Below the pieces are notes generated by a model that was not told the DNA's origin, made no database searches, and worked only from the letters and a program-made list of their open reading frames with translations. From Bradyrhizobium canariense (GTDB lineage Bacteria > Pseudomonadota > Alphaproteobacteria > Rhizobiales > Xanthobacteraceae): a stretch of 64,000 nucleotides of DNA. The stretch is from positions 496,001 to 560,000 of the forward strand of contig NZ_JAFCKJ010000002.1 of the NCBI RefSeq assembly GCF_018130465.1, written 5' to 3'. Positions 46,253-56,191 of this stretch are shown here, one piece after another; positions within the stretch are counted from its first letter, which is position 1; the number at the start of each line of letters is the position of its first letter. A program made the translations under genes and the position numbers.

Positions 46253-46843
46253 GTGCAGGACTATGGGATCACGCCATCGCAGACCGTCGGCCCGTTCTTC
46301 AAATACGGCCTGACGCCGACCGGCGAGTATGCCTGGAACGATGCGTTCACCAACTCGACCCTGACGCCCGACGTCACCGGCGATCGCGTCCGTATCGAGG
46401 GCCGCGTGTTCGACGGCGATGGCGTCGCTGTGCCCGATGCCATGCTGGAGATCTGGCAGGCTGACGCGCAGGGACGCTTTGCCGATCCGCAGGACAAGCG
46501 CGCGCTGCCGAATGCGAGCTTCCGCGGCTTTGCCCGCTGCGGCACCGACAAGGACGGCAATTATTCCTTTGAAACCATCAAGCCGGGCGCGGTGCCCGAT
46601 CCCGACGGCAAGCCGCAGGCGCCGCACATCGTTCTGGCGGTGTTCGCGCGCGGCATGCTGCGACATCTCTATACCCGCATCTATTTCGGCGACGAGGCCG
46701 GCAATGCCACCGATCCCGTATTGGCGGTGGTGCCCGCCGATCGCCGCGCCACGCTGACCGCCGAGCGCGAGGCCGGCAAGCCGGTTTACCGGCTCGACCT
46801 GCGGCTTCAGGGCGACAACGAAACGGTGTTTTTCGACGTGTGA
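46253..46843 (+). CDS. pcaG: protocatechuate 3,4-dioxygenase alpha subunit
   Basis: A 196-residue subunit that lacks the iron ligands and pairs with PcaH. It begins GITPSQTVGPFFKYGLTP and contains LEIWQADAQGRF and PHIVLAVFARGMLRHLYTRI, standard for PcaG. GTG start at 46253 immediately follows pcaH's TAA. The downstream gap holds a short palindrome before the chemoreceptor gene. pcaB, pcaC, pcaD and a pcaQ regulator are not visible here, so the rest of the pathway is outside this window. Confidence 0.95.
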   Translation: MQDYGITPSQTVGPFFKYGLTPTGEYAWNDAFTNSTLTPDVTGDRVRIEGRVFDGDGVAVPDAMLEIWQADAQGRFADPQDKRALPNASFRGFARCGTDKDGNYSFETIKPGAVPDPDGKPQAPHIVLAVFARGMLRHLYTRIYFGDEAGNATDPVLAVVPADRRATLTAEREAGKPVYRLDLRLQGDNETVFFDV

Positions 46844-46850
46844 CTCCAGC

Positions 46851-46887
46851 GTCGTCCCGGACAAGCGGAGCGCTGATCCGGGACGAC
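46851..46887. repeat. short palindromic repeat, GTCGTCCCGG family
   Basis: GTCGTCCCGGACAAGCGGAG followed by CTGATCCGGGACGAC; only the two outer arms are present, in the tail of the pcaG gap. Confidence 0.65.
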
Positions 46888-47051
46888 AGCGGCGGACAGA
46901 GCCCAACCTTCGCTGCCCGAAACCGCTCACCTGACGCCGTTTCCCGTAGTTTTCCGGAGTTCGCGCGATGCAATTTCCGCGCGATGCAATCCCGTGTTTA
47001 CCGTAATCCTTTAGGGTCCGTTGGATTCGGCGCGGCCCATCGGATTGTTCC

Positions 47052-48743
47052 ATGAAAATTCGCCTTTCGCTTTCTTCCGCAATCATTGCTTTCGGCATCG
47101 CTCTCGCCATCGGTTTCACCGCCGTGGTCTCCACCAGCCTTTACGCCTTGAAAGAGCTCAAGGTCGGCGGTCCGCTGTATTCCGACATCAAGCTCGGCAA
47201 CGACCTCATCGCGGACATCCTGCCGCCGCCGGAATATGTGATCGAGGCTTATCTCGAGGCCACTCTCGCCATGCGCGAGCCGGACCAGTTGGCGGCCCAT
47301 GGCGAACGCCTGGTCCAGCTCCGCAAGGATTACGACGAGCGCAAGGCATTCTGGGTCACATCCAGCCTCTCGGCTGACCTGAAGACGGCCCTGGTGTCGA
47401 AATCCGACGCCGAGGTGCAGAAGTTCTGGAAGCTGTTGTCCGACCAGCTTCTTCCCGCCCTCAAGGCCAAGGACACGGCCGCCTCCGAGCGCGCCTACGC
47501 GCAGCTCAAGGATGCCTACACCGCGCATCGCGCCGTCATCGACAGCATCGTCGAGAGCGCCAACAAGCAGAATTCCGACATGGAGAAGCTGGCCGCGGAC
47601 CGCGACAGCTCCATGCTTTATATTCTCCTCGGCGTCTCCGCCGCCGTCCTCGCCTTCATTGCGGCGGGCCTGCTCGGTGTCGCCCTCGGCGTGGTGCGCC
47701 CGATCGTGCGCATGACCAGCACGATGCAAAAGCTCGCGACCGGCGATCTCGCCGCCGACATTCCTTTCGCGCACCGACAGGACGAGGTCGGCTCGATGGC
47801 GGGCGCGCTCCTGGTGTTCAAGCAGTCGGCGCTCGAGAATTCCCGCCTGCGCGAGGAGCAGTTGCAGAAGGAGCAGGAGGCGGCGCTCGCCAAGCGCGGG
47901 GCCCTGCAGCAGATGGCCGAAACCGTCGAGCGCGAGACCGGCCGCTCGGTCGACACCGCGAGCGCGGCGACGCAAGGCGTGGAGCGTGCCGCCTCCAGTC
48001 TGTCCGAGATCGCAAGGTCGCTCTCGGCACAGTCGCAGGCGGTCGCGGCCGCCTCCACCCAGGCCCTCGGCAGCTCGCAGACCGTCTCGGCCGCAGCGGA
48101 AGAACTCAGTGCTTCGATCCGCGAGATCGCAACCCAGGTCGCGCGGACCAGCACAGTTACAAAATCGGCGGTCGCCGGTCGTGAAGAGGCACGCTCGACC
48201 ATCCAGGCGCTGGCCGGATCGGTGAAGAAGATCGCCGAGGTCTCCGACCTCATCGGCGGCATCGCCGGCCAGACCAACCTGCTGGCACTCAACGCCACGA
48301 TCGAGGCGGCGCGCGCCGGTGAGGCCGGCCGCGGCTTCGCGGTGGTCGCCGCCGAAGTGAAATCCCTGTCCGACCAGACCGCCAAATCCACCGAGGAGAT
48401 CGGGCGGCTGATTGCCGAGATCCAGGCCTCGACGCAGGCCGCGGTCGACGCCGTCGAAACCATGGGAGGGCACATCGTCGAGATCGACGGCGTTGCCACC
48501 TCGGTTGCCGCCGCGATGGAAGAGCAGGATGCCGCGACACGCGAGATCACGCGCTCGATCTCCGAATCGGCTTCCGCGGCGAGGGAGGTCTCGGCCAAGA
48601 TCGGTGATGTCAGCCGCGACGCCGCCTCCGTGAACGAGCGCGCCGCGGAGGTCAGGCAGGCGATCGCCGGCATGGCCGCCAATCTCGAACAGCTCCGGTC
48701 GGTTGTGGTGCGGACCGTGCGCGACTCGACCGCCGCGGCTTGA
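47052..48743 (+). CDS. methyl-accepting chemotaxis protein, membrane type
   Basis: A 563-residue receptor. TM1 lies at about residues 8-32, a helical periplasmic sensor at 33-190 (four-helix-bundle style, rich in ELxK repeats), TM2 about 197-217, a HAMP linker ([21 protein letters not shown]), then the signalling helices with [21 protein letters not shown]. The sensor has no recognisable small-molecule domain. It reports to CheA through CheW. ATG 47052 has no strong site but starts cleanly with the TM1 basic residues (MKIRLSLSS). An exact GC hairpin follows the stop. Confidence 0.93.
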   Translation: MKIRLSLSSAIIAFGIALAIGFTAVVSTSLYALKELKVGGPLYSDIKLGNDLIADILPPPEYVIEAYLEATLAMREPDQLAAHGERLVQLRKDYDERKAFWVTSSLSADLKTALVSKSDAEVQKFWKLLSDQLLPALKAKDTAASERAYAQLKDAYTAHRAVIDSIVESANKQNSDMEKLAADRDSSMLYILLGVSAAVLAFIAAGLLGVALGVVRPIVRMTSTMQKLATGDLAADIPFAHRQDEVGSMAGALLVFKQSALENSRLREEQLQKEQEAALAKRGALQQMAETVERETGRSVDTASAATQGVERAASSLSEIARSLSAQSQAVAAASTQALGSSQTVSAAAEELSASIREIATQVARTSTVTKSAVAGREEARSTIQALAGSVKKIAEVSDLIGGIAGQTNLLALNATIEAARAGEAGRGFAVVAAEVKSLSDQTAKSTEEIGRLIAEIQASTQAAVDAVETMGGHIVEIDGVATSVAAAMEEQDAATREITRSISESASAAREVSAKIGDVSRDAASVNERAAEVRQAIAGMAANLEQLRSVVVRTVRDSTAAA

Positions 48744-48746
48744 AGT

Positions 48747-48771
48747 CGGGCGCCAAGGCCGCTGGCGCCCG
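48747..48771. terminator. possible transcription stop after the chemoreceptor
   Basis: CGGGCGCCA, loop AGGCCGC, TGGCGCCCG: a perfect 9-bp stem 3 nt past the stop codon, but with no T-run after it. Could end transcription with another factor or simply be a hairpin. Confidence 0.4.
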
Positions 48772-48819
48772 GCAGCGCGGTTGTGCAGAATGCAGCAACG
48801 CGACGGGAGTCGGGCTCTC

Positions 48820-49881
48820 ATGACAGATTCACGATTGCCGGAGATGGCGGACGCGGCACGTCTCACGACGGCGTTGCGCAAGGCCGGCGCACTGGACGCC
48901 GGCGCCGTGCGCGAGGTGAAGGTGCTGCATGAGCGTGACACGGTGGTGTCGCACATCACCAGGCTCGGGCTGCGCTATGTCGGGGAATCTGCCGGCTCGC
49001 CGCAATCGCTGATCCTGAAGACCGCGAATTCCGCGTTCGCGCGGACGCTCGCGAATGCCGGCCGGCACGAGGTGGCCTATTACACGCAGCCTGCGCCGAA
49101 GATGCCGCCGGGACTCGTGCCGCGCTGCTTCGACGCGCATTTCGACGAGGAGAGCCTGGTCTGGCACCTGTTGCTCGAGGATCTCACCGACAGCCACGAG
49201 ATCGCAACGCAATGGCCGCTGCCGCCGTCGCGCGAGCATACGGTCGCGATCGTCACGACGCTCGCGCGCTGGCACGCGGCCTGGTGGGACCATCCCGATC
49301 TCGGCGAAACCGTCGGCAGCTGGGCGAGCACCGAAGACAGCACGCAACATATGGAGACGTTTGCGGGTCATTACGACCGTTTTGCCGATCTGCTCGGTGA
49401 CCGCCTCAGCGAGGAGCGGCGCATTCTCTATCGCCGCTTCATCGATCAATCGGCTCGACTGTCCGACCGCTATAATTCGCGGCGTCACCTCAGCATCACC
49501 CATGGCGATGCCCATACCTGGAACTTCCTGCTGCCGCGCGCCGGTGTCGCCGATACCGTGCGCGTCTTCGATTTCGACCTGTGGGGTATCGACGTGCCGA
49601 CCAACGATCTCGCCTACATGATGGCGATGCATTGGTATCCGGAACGACGCCAGGGGCGCGAACGGCTGCTGCTCAATCTCTACCACGATACGCTGATCGA
49701 AAGCGGCGTCACGGGCTACACGCGTGGCGCGCTGGATCGCGACTACCGCTGGTCAGTGCTCTGGCACATCACCAAGCCGGTCTGGCAATGGAGCATCAAC
49801 ATCCCGCCAGTGATCTGGTGGAATAATCTGGAACGGGTGATGATGGCGGTCGAGGATCTGGGTTGCGAGGAGTTGTTGTAG
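48820..49881 (+). CDS. aminoglycoside phosphotransferase/choline kinase-like enzyme
   Basis: A 353-residue kinase-fold protein of the APH/EcKinase type. The catalytic Brenner motif is ITHGDAHTWNFLL and the metal-binding aspartate follows in FDFDLWGID. The N-terminal lobe holds SLILKTANS as the putative ATP-lysine strand. Such proteins phosphorylate small alcohols or amino sugars; nothing here shows the substrate, and antibiotic resistance should not be assumed. ATG 48820 has GGGAG upstream, deciding it over an in-frame start at 48703 that would overlap the chemoreceptor end. Confidence 0.83.
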   Translation: MTDSRLPEMADAARLTTALRKAGALDAGAVREVKVLHERDTVVSHITRLGLRYVGESAGSPQSLILKTANSAFARTLANAGRHEVAYYTQPAPKMPPGLVPRCFDAHFDEESLVWHLLLEDLTDSHEIATQWPLPPSREHTVAIVTTLARWHAAWWDHPDLGETVGSWASTEDSTQHMETFAGHYDRFADLLGDRLSEERRILYRRFIDQSARLSDRYNSRRHLSITHGDAHTWNFLLPRAGVADTVRVFDFDLWGIDVPTNDLAYMMAMHWYPERRQGRERLLLNLYHDTLIESGVTGYTRGALDRDYRWSVLWHITKPVWQWSINIPPVIWWNNLERVMMAVEDLGCEELL

Positions 49882-49900
49882 CAGCTCGTGCTACACCTTC

Positions 49901-50007
49901 GCTGTCGTCGCCCGGCTCGGCCGGGCGACCCAGTATTCCAGAGACGTTCGTGGATGCGTAGAAGCCTCGGCGTACTGGATGCCCCGGTCAAGCCGGGCCA
50001 TGACAGC
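49901..50007. repeat. palindromic intergenic repeat, CTGTCGTCGCCCGG family
   Basis: GCTGTCGTCGCCCGGCTCGG and AGCCGGGCCATGACAGC outer arms with CCAGTATTCC/GTACTGGAT inside. Close match to the element at 23469-23573. Confidence 0.7.
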
Positions 50008-50012
50008 CGTGG

Positions 50013-51569
50013 CTACTCCATCACCGCATGTTCCGGCCCGGCCGCCTGCTTGCGCAGGGTGGCCTTGGTCGAGCCGATCAGCAAGGCGAGCGGGATGGTG
50101 CAGAGAATGAAGAACATCACCAGTTCGTAGTCGTGCGCGAAGGCGATGATCTGCGCCTGCACGCTGACCATGCGATCGGCCATGGCGCGGCCGGCGTCGG
50201 TGGAGAGATTGATCATGCCGCTGACGCTGGGCATCTGGAGCGCATGGTTGAACGGGTTGATGTGTTCGGACAGGATCGCGTAGGTCCGCCGCGTGCCCTG
50301 CGTCAGCTGGGCGATGACGACGGAAATGCCCACCGAGCTCGCGACGTTGCGCATCAGGGTCAGCATCGCGGTTCCGTCGGTGCGCAGCTCATTCGACAAG
50401 GTCAGGAACGCCACGGTCGATAGCGGCACGAACACGAGGCCGAAGCCGAAGCCCTGGATGACGCTGACGGTCACGATCTCCGGCACCTGGGTCAAATCGG
50501 TCCAGCCGGTCATCTGAAACAGCGAGCCCGCGGTCAGCGTCAGGCCCGTGATGATCAGCGTGCGGGCCTCGAAATAGCGCATCATGCGGCCGACCAGCAT
50601 CATGGCGAAGAAGGTGCCGAAGCCGCGGCTCGCCAGCAGCAGGCCCGCGGTGATGATGGGATAGCCGATCACGTTCTGCATGTAGGGCGAGGCCAGCGCC
50701 ATGGTCGAGAACAGCACGAGGCCCATCACGACCATGAACATGCAGCCGGTGACGAAATTGCGATCCTTGAACAGCGCGAAGCGGATGAACGGCGTCGAGG
50801 TCGTGAAGGAGTGCGCGATGAAGAAGTAGAAGGCGACGGCCGAGACGATGAACTCCGCAATGATCTCGCCCGATTCGAGCCAGCCCAATTGCTCGCCGCG
50901 GTCGAGCGCGAGCTGAAGCGAGCCGATCGCGACCGCCAGCGCCGCGAAGCCGAACCAGTCGAACTTGAGGCTGAGATCCTTTCGGGTCTCGTCCATGAAG
51001 ATGATCAGCCCGATCACGGTGATGGCGCCGAACGGCAAATTGACGAAGAACACCCAGTGCCAGGAATAAGTCTCGGTCAGCCAGGCGCCGAGCGATGGAC
51101 CCATGATCGGCCCCATCATCACGCCCATGCCCCAGATCGACATCGCCTTGGCGCGTTCCTGGAGCGTGTAATAGTCGAGCATGACCGACTGCGACAACGG
51201 CACCAGGGCCGCGCCGAACACGCCTTGCAGCAGGCGGAACAGGACCATCTGGTTGATGTCCTGCGCAAGTCCGCACAGCACCGAGGCGAAGGTGAAGCCG
51301 GCCGAGCAGATGATGAAGATGCGCTTGCGGCCGAAGCGGTTGGCGATCCAGCCCACCGGTGCCGTCATGATCGCGGCGGCGACGATGTAGGAGGTCAGCA
51401 CCCAGTTGATCTGGTCCTGCGAGGCCGACAGCGTGCCCTGCATGTAGGGCAGGGCGACGTTGGCGATGGTGGTGTCCAGCGCCTGCATGATGGTTGCCGT
51501 CATGGCACAGATCGTCACCATGTTCCGGCGCAGGCCGGGGACCATAAGGGCGGGATTGGACTCCGCCAT
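50013..51569 (-). CDS. EmrB/QacA-type multidrug MFS exporter
   Basis: A 518-residue DHA2 protein with about 14 hydrophobic helices. It opens MVTICAMTATIMQALDTTIA, contains motif A GWIANRFGRKRIFI and the motif C-like stretch GVMMGPIMGPSLGAWLTE. It lies four bases downstream of the adaptor gene on the minus strand, so the pair and the MarR gene form one operon. Functions as the inner-membrane pump of a tripartite efflux pathway; the outer-membrane factor is not local. Confidence 0.92.
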   Translation of the reverse strand: MAESNPALMVPGLRRNMVTICAMTATIMQALDTTIANVALPYMQGTLSASQDQINWVLTSYIVAAAIMTAPVGWIANRFGRKRIFIICSAGFTFASVLCGLAQDINQMVLFRLLQGVFGAALVPLSQSVMLDYYTLQERAKAMSIWGMGVMMGPIMGPSLGAWLTETYSWHWVFFVNLPFGAITVIGLIIFMDETRKDLSLKFDWFGFAALAVAIGSLQLALDRGEQLGWLESGEIIAEFIVSAVAFYFFIAHSFTTSTPFIRFALFKDRNFVTGCMFMVVMGLVLFSTMALASPYMQNVIGYPIITAGLLLASRGFGTFFAMMLVGRMMRYFEARTLIITGLTLTAGSLFQMTGWTDLTQVPEIVTVSVIQGFGFGLVFVPLSTVAFLTLSNELRTDGTAMLTLMRNVASSVGISVVIAQLTQGTRRTYAILSEHINPFNHALQMPSVSGMINLSTDAGRAMADRMVSVQAQIIAFAHDYELVMFFILCTIPLALLIGSTKATLRKQAAGPEHAVME

Positions 51570-51573
51570 TGGA

Positions 51574-52749
51574 TTAGTCCTTGTCCTGATCTTTGTCCTG
51601 GCTCGCGGTCGCCGACAGGCCGAGCAGGCCGGCGAGCGAGCGCTGATGGCCGGTGTCGATGGTGGCGTAGACGCTCATGCCGGCCTTCAGCTTGCGCACG
51701 TATTTGTCGGTCTCGTCGAAATAGATCCGGATCGGTACGCGCTGCACCACCTTGACGAAATTGCCGCTGGCGTTCTGCGGCGGCAGGATCGCGAATTGCG
51801 CGCCGGTGCCGGGCGAAAGCGAGCCGATCTTGCCCTTGAAGATATGGTTCGGGAACGCGTCGACCTCGAGCGTGACCGGCTGTCCTTCGGTGACGTAGGT
51901 GAGGTCGCTCTCCTTCGGATTGGCGTCGACCCAGGGGTGGGCGACGTCGATGATGGAGAACACCGGCGTGCCGGCGGCGACGTAGCGGCCGAGCTGGATC
52001 TGCTCGACCTGTGTTGCCACGCCATCCATCGGCGCGCGCAGCACGGTGTGGTCGAGGTTGCGCTGGGCATCGTCCAGCTTGGCTTTCGCCTGCGCGTAGG
52101 ACGGGAATTGCTCCAGCGGCAACTCGGGATTGCCCAGCAATTGCGTCCTGGCATTGGAGAGTTGCTGCTTGATATATTGCGCCTGCGCGCCGGCCGTCAC
52201 CAGTGCATTCGACGCGTTGTCGAGATCGAGCTGCGAGCCGTAGTTGTTCTTCACCAGCGCCTGCTTGCGCTCGACGTCACGCTGCTTCAGGTCGACGCCC
52301 TGCTGGGCGAGATTGAGCATGTCGCCGTAGATATTGATGTTGGCAACGAGATTGTCATAGGTCGTGCGCGCTTGGGCGAGTTGCGCTTTGGCTTCTTCCA
52401 ACGCGTGACGGAACGGAGCGGGGTCGATCTCGAACAGCTCGTCGCCGTGCTTGACGATCTGGCCCTCCTTCACGACGACCTTCTGGATTTTGCCGGAGAT
52501 ATCAGGCGTCACCAGCACTTTCTGCGCGCCGACATAGGCATCGTCGGTGCCGATATAGCGGCCGCCATTGAGATAGAAGGTGAAGCCGGCGACCGCGACG
52601 ACGACCGGCAGCACGACCAGGAGCAGGACGCGGCGATAACGGCGCAAGCCCGCCATCAGGCGGCGGCGCGGATTGGTGCCGGCTTTCTTGGTGGGCTTGC
52701 CGCTGTCGATTTTCTGCTCGGGCTGGAACTTGAGAACTTGATCAGCCAT
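51574..52749 (-). CDS. EmrA/HlyD-type membrane fusion protein
   Basis: A 391-residue periplasmic adaptor. Short N-terminus, one transmembrane helix (VLLLVVLPVVVAVAGFTFYL), lipoyl halves around GRYIGTDDAYVGAQKVLV and ANPKESDLTYVTEGQPV, and a long coiled-coil hairpin (EAKAQLAQARTTYDNLV). It connects the MFS pump with an outer-membrane channel. The ATG at 52749 overlaps the marR stop by the 8-nt string ATGGCTGA, giving translational coupling; a longer in-frame start at 52782 is less likely. Confidence 0.92.
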   Translation of the reverse strand: MADQVLKFQPEQKIDSGKPTKKAGTNPRRRLMAGLRRYRRVLLLVVLPVVVAVAGFTFYLNGGRYIGTDDAYVGAQKVLVTPDISGKIQKVVVKEGQIVKHGDELFEIDPAPFRHALEEAKAQLAQARTTYDNLVANINIYGDMLNLAQQGVDLKQRDVERKQALVKNNYGSQLDLDNASNALVTAGAQAQYIKQQLSNARTQLLGNPELPLEQFPSYAQAKAKLDDAQRNLDHTVLRAPMDGVATQVEQIQLGRYVAAGTPVFSIIDVAHPWVDANPKESDLTYVTEGQPVTLEVDAFPNHIFKGKIGSLSPGTGAQFAILPPQNASGNFVKVVQRVPIRIYFDETDKYVRKLKAGMSVYATIDTGHQRSLAGLLGLSATASQDKDQDKD

Positions 52750-53224
52750 AGCGCTGCTCCTTACGCGCTTGCTCCGCTCCACTGGCCTGGATCGCGGTAC
52801 GCACGTTTTCCTTGATTGTTTCGAGCTGGGTGAGGAGGCGATGGGCGTCCGCCGGAGTGATGCCGTCGAGTGCGTTGGCCGTGAGCTCGGACTTCAGCCC
52901 GCTCATCCGTCCGAGCAACTGCCGCCCGGCCTTCTTCAGGTACAGCCGCTTGACGCGGCGATCCGAAGGATCGTTGCGTCGTTCGATCCAGTCACTGTCA
53001 CAGAGTTTGTCGATCAGGCGCGTCAGCGTGATCGGCTGCACCTCGAGAAGCTCGGCGAGTTCGGACTGCTTCATGCCTTCGCTGCGCTCGACCTTGGCCA
53101 GCACCGCCCATTGCGCGCGGGTGATGCCGAAGCGCGAGGCTTCCTTGTCGGCATAAACCCGGAGCAGGCGATAGAGCTCGGCGAGCGTAAACAGGAAATT
53201 CTGGTCCACGGGCCCTCGGCTCAT
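52742..53224 (-). CDS. MarR-family transcriptional regulator
   Basis: A 160-residue winged-helix repressor. LAELYRLLRVYADKEASRF leads into the helix-turn-helix QSELAELLEVQPITLTRLID, then the wing RRNDPSDRRVKRLYL. It is first in the efflux operon and probably represses it. ATG 53224 has GGAG nine bases upstream; an in-frame TTG at 53239 would start inside the operator and is rejected. The AT-rich palindromes at 53239-53268 lie just upstream, a normal autoregulated arrangement. Confidence 0.9.
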   Translation of the reverse strand: MSRGPVDQNFLFTLAELYRLLRVYADKEASRFGITRAQWAVLAKVERSEGMKQSELAELLEVQPITLTRLIDKLCDSDWIERRNDPSDRRVKRLYLKKAGRQLLGRMSGLKSELTANALDGITPADAHRLLTQLETIKENVRTAIQASGAEQARKEQRYG

Positions 53225-53238
53225 GAGCTTGGTCTCCA

Positions 53239-53268
53239 ATAAGCTTGGGATATAATAAGCAAGCTTAT
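53239..53268. promoter_or_regulatory. MarR operator candidate with three ATAAGC half-sites
   Basis: ATAAGCTT at 53239-53246 and AAGCTTAT at 53261-53268 form a spaced inverted pair, and ATAAGC-AA-GCTTAT at 53255-53268 is a 14-bp palindrome by itself. This AT-rich cluster sits between marR and the divergent Zur-like gene. Confidence 0.6.
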
Positions 53269-53381
53269 GATTATTTCATGGCGGGTTTGCGGGACGCTGT
53301 CCCGCAGGACGAGCATGGCTGATCGCCGCATCGCCGGTCCTGCTTTGGGTTCCCCTTTTGAAATGCTAGAACGTCCGTCGC

Positions 53382-53876
53382 ATGACCCTCGCAAAACCGG
53401 CATTTCCCGCGCCCGACCACGATCACGGCCGCTGCACCGCGGATGCGCTGGCGCATGCCGAGGCTGTATGCGAGCAGCGCGCGCAGAAATTCACGCCCAT
53501 ACGCCGGCATGTGCTGGGGGCGCTGCTCTCGAGTCATCGGCCGCTCGGCGCCTATGAGGTGATCGACGAGCTGGCGAAATCGATGCCGCGGCCGGCGCCG
53601 ATCACGGTCTATCGTGCTCTCGATTTCTTGATGGCCAACGGCCTCGTGCACCGAATCGAAAGCCGCAACGCCTATCTCGCCTGCGCCGCTCACGACCACG
53701 ACGCGACCTCGGCGGTGACGTTCCTGATCTGCGAGCGCTGTGGCCTGGTCGGTGAGATTCCGTCGGCAGCCTTCGCCAGGGACCTCAACGCCGCCGCGCG
53801 CAGCTCAGGCTTCGCTCCCAAATTGTCCGTGGTGGAAATCACGGGCGTCTGCGCGCATTGTCAGCAAGCTGCATAG
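53382..53876 (+). CDS. zur: Fur-family regulator, Zur-like
   Basis: A 164-residue Fur-superfamily protein. The helix-turn-helix region includes ITVYRALDFLMANGLVHRIE, closely matching Zur, and both structural zinc cysteine pairs are present: Cys117/Cys120 in CERC and Cys157/Cys160 in CAHC. His-rich patches (DHDHGRC, AAHDHDA) suit metal sensing. The Zur rather than Fur or Mur assignment rests on the motif VYRALDFL and the double CxxC. It would repress zinc uptake genes when zinc is high. A Zur box was not found in its own leader. Confidence 0.8.
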   Translation: MTLAKPAFPAPDHDHGRCTADALAHAEAVCEQRAQKFTPIRRHVLGALLSSHRPLGAYEVIDELAKSMPRPAPITVYRALDFLMANGLVHRIESRNAYLACAAHDHDATSAVTFLICERCGLVGEIPSAAFARDLNAAARSSGFAPKLSVVEITGVCAHCQQAA

Positions 53877-53911
53877 AGCAACAACGGCGCAAAGCCGGTT
53901 TTCAGGAAGAA

Positions 53912-54865
53912 ATGTCCTCACCTCAAGCCATACCGTCCGCCGGTCGTCCCCTCAGCGCCGGCGCCATCGCCCTGATGCTCATGCTGTGCCTGACCTGGGG
54001 GTTCAACCAGATCGCGGTGAAGCTGGTGCTGCCGGACATTCCGCCGATGCTTCAGGCCACGTTCCGCTCGATGGGCGCGCTGCCGGTGCTCTTCATCATC
54101 GGCAGCTTGCGCGGCGTTAAATTCTTCGAACGCGACGGCACCTGGAAGCCTGGCGTCATCGCCGGACTGATGTTCGGAATCGAGTTCGTGCTGATCTTCC
54201 AGGGCCTGCGCTTCACACCGGCGTCGCGGGCGGTCGTGTTCCTCTACACCGCGCCGTTCTTCGTCGCGCTCGGCTCCTACCAGGTGCTCGGCGAGCGACT
54301 TGGCGGGACGCAATGGCTGGGGCTCGCCATAAGCTTTGCCGGTGTCGCACTCGCGATTGGCGTGCCGCAGCCCAACGTCGATTCGCATGTTCTGCTCGGC
54401 GACCTCATGATCGTCGGCGGCGCCGCGCTGTGGGCGGCGACCACGCTGGTTGCCAAGGGCACCCGGCTGCGCTTCGCGGCGCCGGAGAAGGCGCTGGGCT
54501 ACCAGGTTGCGACCTCGGTCCCGATCCTCGGCGCGGCCGCCTGGCTGTTCGGGGAGACCATCCCCCACACCCCGTCGCCGCTGTCGCTGGGCCTGATGGC
54601 CTTCCAGGCGATCTGGGTTGTGGGAACCACGTTCACGCTTTGGTTCGCGCTGGTGAAGACCTATTCGGCCAGCAAATTGTCGGCTTTTACCTTCATCACC
54701 CCTTTGTTTGGCGTGGTGGGTAGCTATTTCATCATGCACGACACGCTGAATCTGACATTCGCGGCCGCCGCGGTCCTTGTAATTGCTGGGCTTTTTCTAG
54801 TTAACCGTCCCAGCCAATCCGCTGCGGCGCCTCGCGATGCATTGCTGAACGTCACCAAAACCTGA
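53912..54865 (+). CDS. EamA/DMT-family transporter
   Basis: A 317-residue membrane protein with about ten helices in two EamA repeats. Visible: MLMLCLTWGFNQIAVKLVLP at the start of repeat 1, and a second repeat starting GDLMIVGGAALWAATTLVAKG. These proteins export amino acids or other metabolites. ATG 53912 is chosen for the AGGAAG site just before it; an upstream in-frame start at 53858 overlaps the zur gene. Direction and close spacing to zur suggest cotranscription but not necessarily shared function. Confidence 0.9.
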   Translation: MSSPQAIPSAGRPLSAGAIALMLMLCLTWGFNQIAVKLVLPDIPPMLQATFRSMGALPVLFIIGSLRGVKFFERDGTWKPGVIAGLMFGIEFVLIFQGLRFTPASRAVVFLYTAPFFVALGSYQVLGERLGGTQWLGLAISFAGVALAIGVPQPNVDSHVLLGDLMIVGGAALWAATTLVAKGTRLRFAAPEKALGYQVATSVPILGAAAWLFGETIPHTPSPLSLGLMAFQAIWVVGTTFTLWFALVKTYSASKLSAFTFITPLFGVVGSYFIMHDTLNLTFAAAAVLVIAGLFLVNRPSQSAAAPRDALLNVTKT

Positions 54866-54877
54866 TATTTGGACGCC

Positions 54878-56161
54878 ATGAACAAGCTCGAAAACACCAT
54901 CGATTCCGACATCGCGGGGCCTGCCCCGCGTCATCACACGACCCAGGTCAAGGTCGGCGACGTTGCCGTCGGCGGCGGTGCGCCGATTGTCGTGCAGTCG
55001 ATGACCAACACCGACACAGCCGATATCGACGGCACCATTGCCCAGGTCGCAGCGCTCGCGCGCGCCGGCTCCGAAATGGTCCGTATCACAGTGGACCGGG
55101 AGGAAGCGGCCGCCGCCGTCCCGCACATCCGCGACGGCCTCGCCAAGCGCGGCATCACCACGCCGCTGATCGGCGACTTTCACTATATCGGCCACAAGCT
55201 GCTCGCGGCCTATCCGGCCTGCGCCGAGGCGCTCGCCAAATATCGCATCAATCCCGGCAATGTCGGCTTCAAGGACAAGCGCGACACCCAGTTCGCCGAC
55301 ATCATCGAGATCGCCAACAAGAACAACAAGCCGGTGCGCATCGGCGCCAATTGGGGTTCGCTCGATCAGGAACTGCTGACCAGGCTGATGGATGAGAACA
55401 CCGCCTCGGCCAATCCGCGCGATGCGCGCGCGGTGATGCGCGAAGCCATGGTGCAGTCGGCGCTGCTCTCGGCGGCGCGCGCCGAAGAACTCGGCATGCC
55501 CAAGAACCGCATCATCCTGTCGGCCAAGGTCTCGGCGGTGCAGGATCTGATCGCGGTCTACGAGGTTCTCGCCAGCCGTTCCGATTACGCGATCCATCTC
55601 GGCCTGACCGAGGCCGGCATGGGCACCAAGGGCATCGTGGCGTCATCAGCGGCGCTCGGCATCCTGTTGCAGCAGGGCATCGGCGACACCATCCGCATCT
55701 CGCTGACGCCGGAGCCCGGCGGCGACCGCACCCGTGAGGTGCAGGTCGGCCAGGAGCTCCTGCAGACCATGGGCTTCCGCACATTCGTGCCGCTGGTTGC
55801 GGCGTGCCCCGGCTGCGGCCGCACCACCTCGACCACGTTCCAGGAACTGGCCAGCTCGATCCAGGGTTTCATCCGCGACGAGATGCCGACCTGGAAGACG
55901 AAATATCCCGGCGTGGAAGAGCTCAACGTCGCGGTGATGGGCTGCATCGTCAACGGCCCCGGCGAATCCAAGCACGCCAATATCGGCATCTCGCTGCCGG
56001 GCACGGGCGAAGCGCCGGCTGCCCCGGTGTTCGTCGACGGCAAGAAGTTCCGCACCCTGCGCGGCCCGACCATCTCCGCCGACTTCAAGGCGCTCGTGAT
56101 CGACTACATCGAGCAGCGCTACGGCCAGGGCGCCAAGGTGCCGGTGACCGCGGCGGAGTAG
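54878..56161 (+). CDS. ispG: 4-hydroxy-3-methylbut-2-enyl diphosphate synthase
   Basis: A 427-residue IspG (GcpE), the [4Fe-4S] enzyme of the MEP isoprenoid route. [16 protein letters not shown] starts the TIM barrel. The cluster cysteines are visible in [15 protein letters not shown] and [10 protein letters not shown]. The sequence contains the linker-free bacterial form. ATG 54878 is preferred to an in-frame TTG at 54869. It converts methylerythritol cyclodiphosphate to HMBPP. The EamA gene ends just 12 nt upstream, so co-transcription is possible. Confidence 0.96.
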   Translation: MNKLENTIDSDIAGPAPRHHTTQVKVGDVAVGGGAPIVVQSMTNTDTADIDGTIAQVAALARAGSEMVRITVDREEAAAAVPHIRDGLAKRGITTPLIGDFHYIGHKLLAAYPACAEALAKYRINPGNVGFKDKRDTQFADIIEIANKNNKPVRIGANWGSLDQELLTRLMDENTASANPRDARAVMREAMVQSALLSAARAEELGMPKNRIILSAKVSAVQDLIAVYEVLASRSDYAIHLGLTEAGMGTKGIVASSAALGILLQQGIGDTIRISLTPEPGGDRTREVQVGQELLQTMGFRTFVPLVAACPGCGRTTSTTFQELASSIQGFIRDEMPTWKTKYPGVEELNVAVMGCIVNGPGESKHANIGISLPGTGEAPAAPVFVDGKKFRTLRGPTISADFKALVIDYIEQRYGQGAKVPVTAAE

Positions 56162-56191
56162 TTTTACTCCGCTCGCGCCTCGTACCGAGCT

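Noticed and set aside
46998-48959. 653-codon minus-strand open frame opposite the membrane chemoreceptor
   Set aside because: Arg/Gly/Asp-rich shadow; coding strand has complete receptor motifs.
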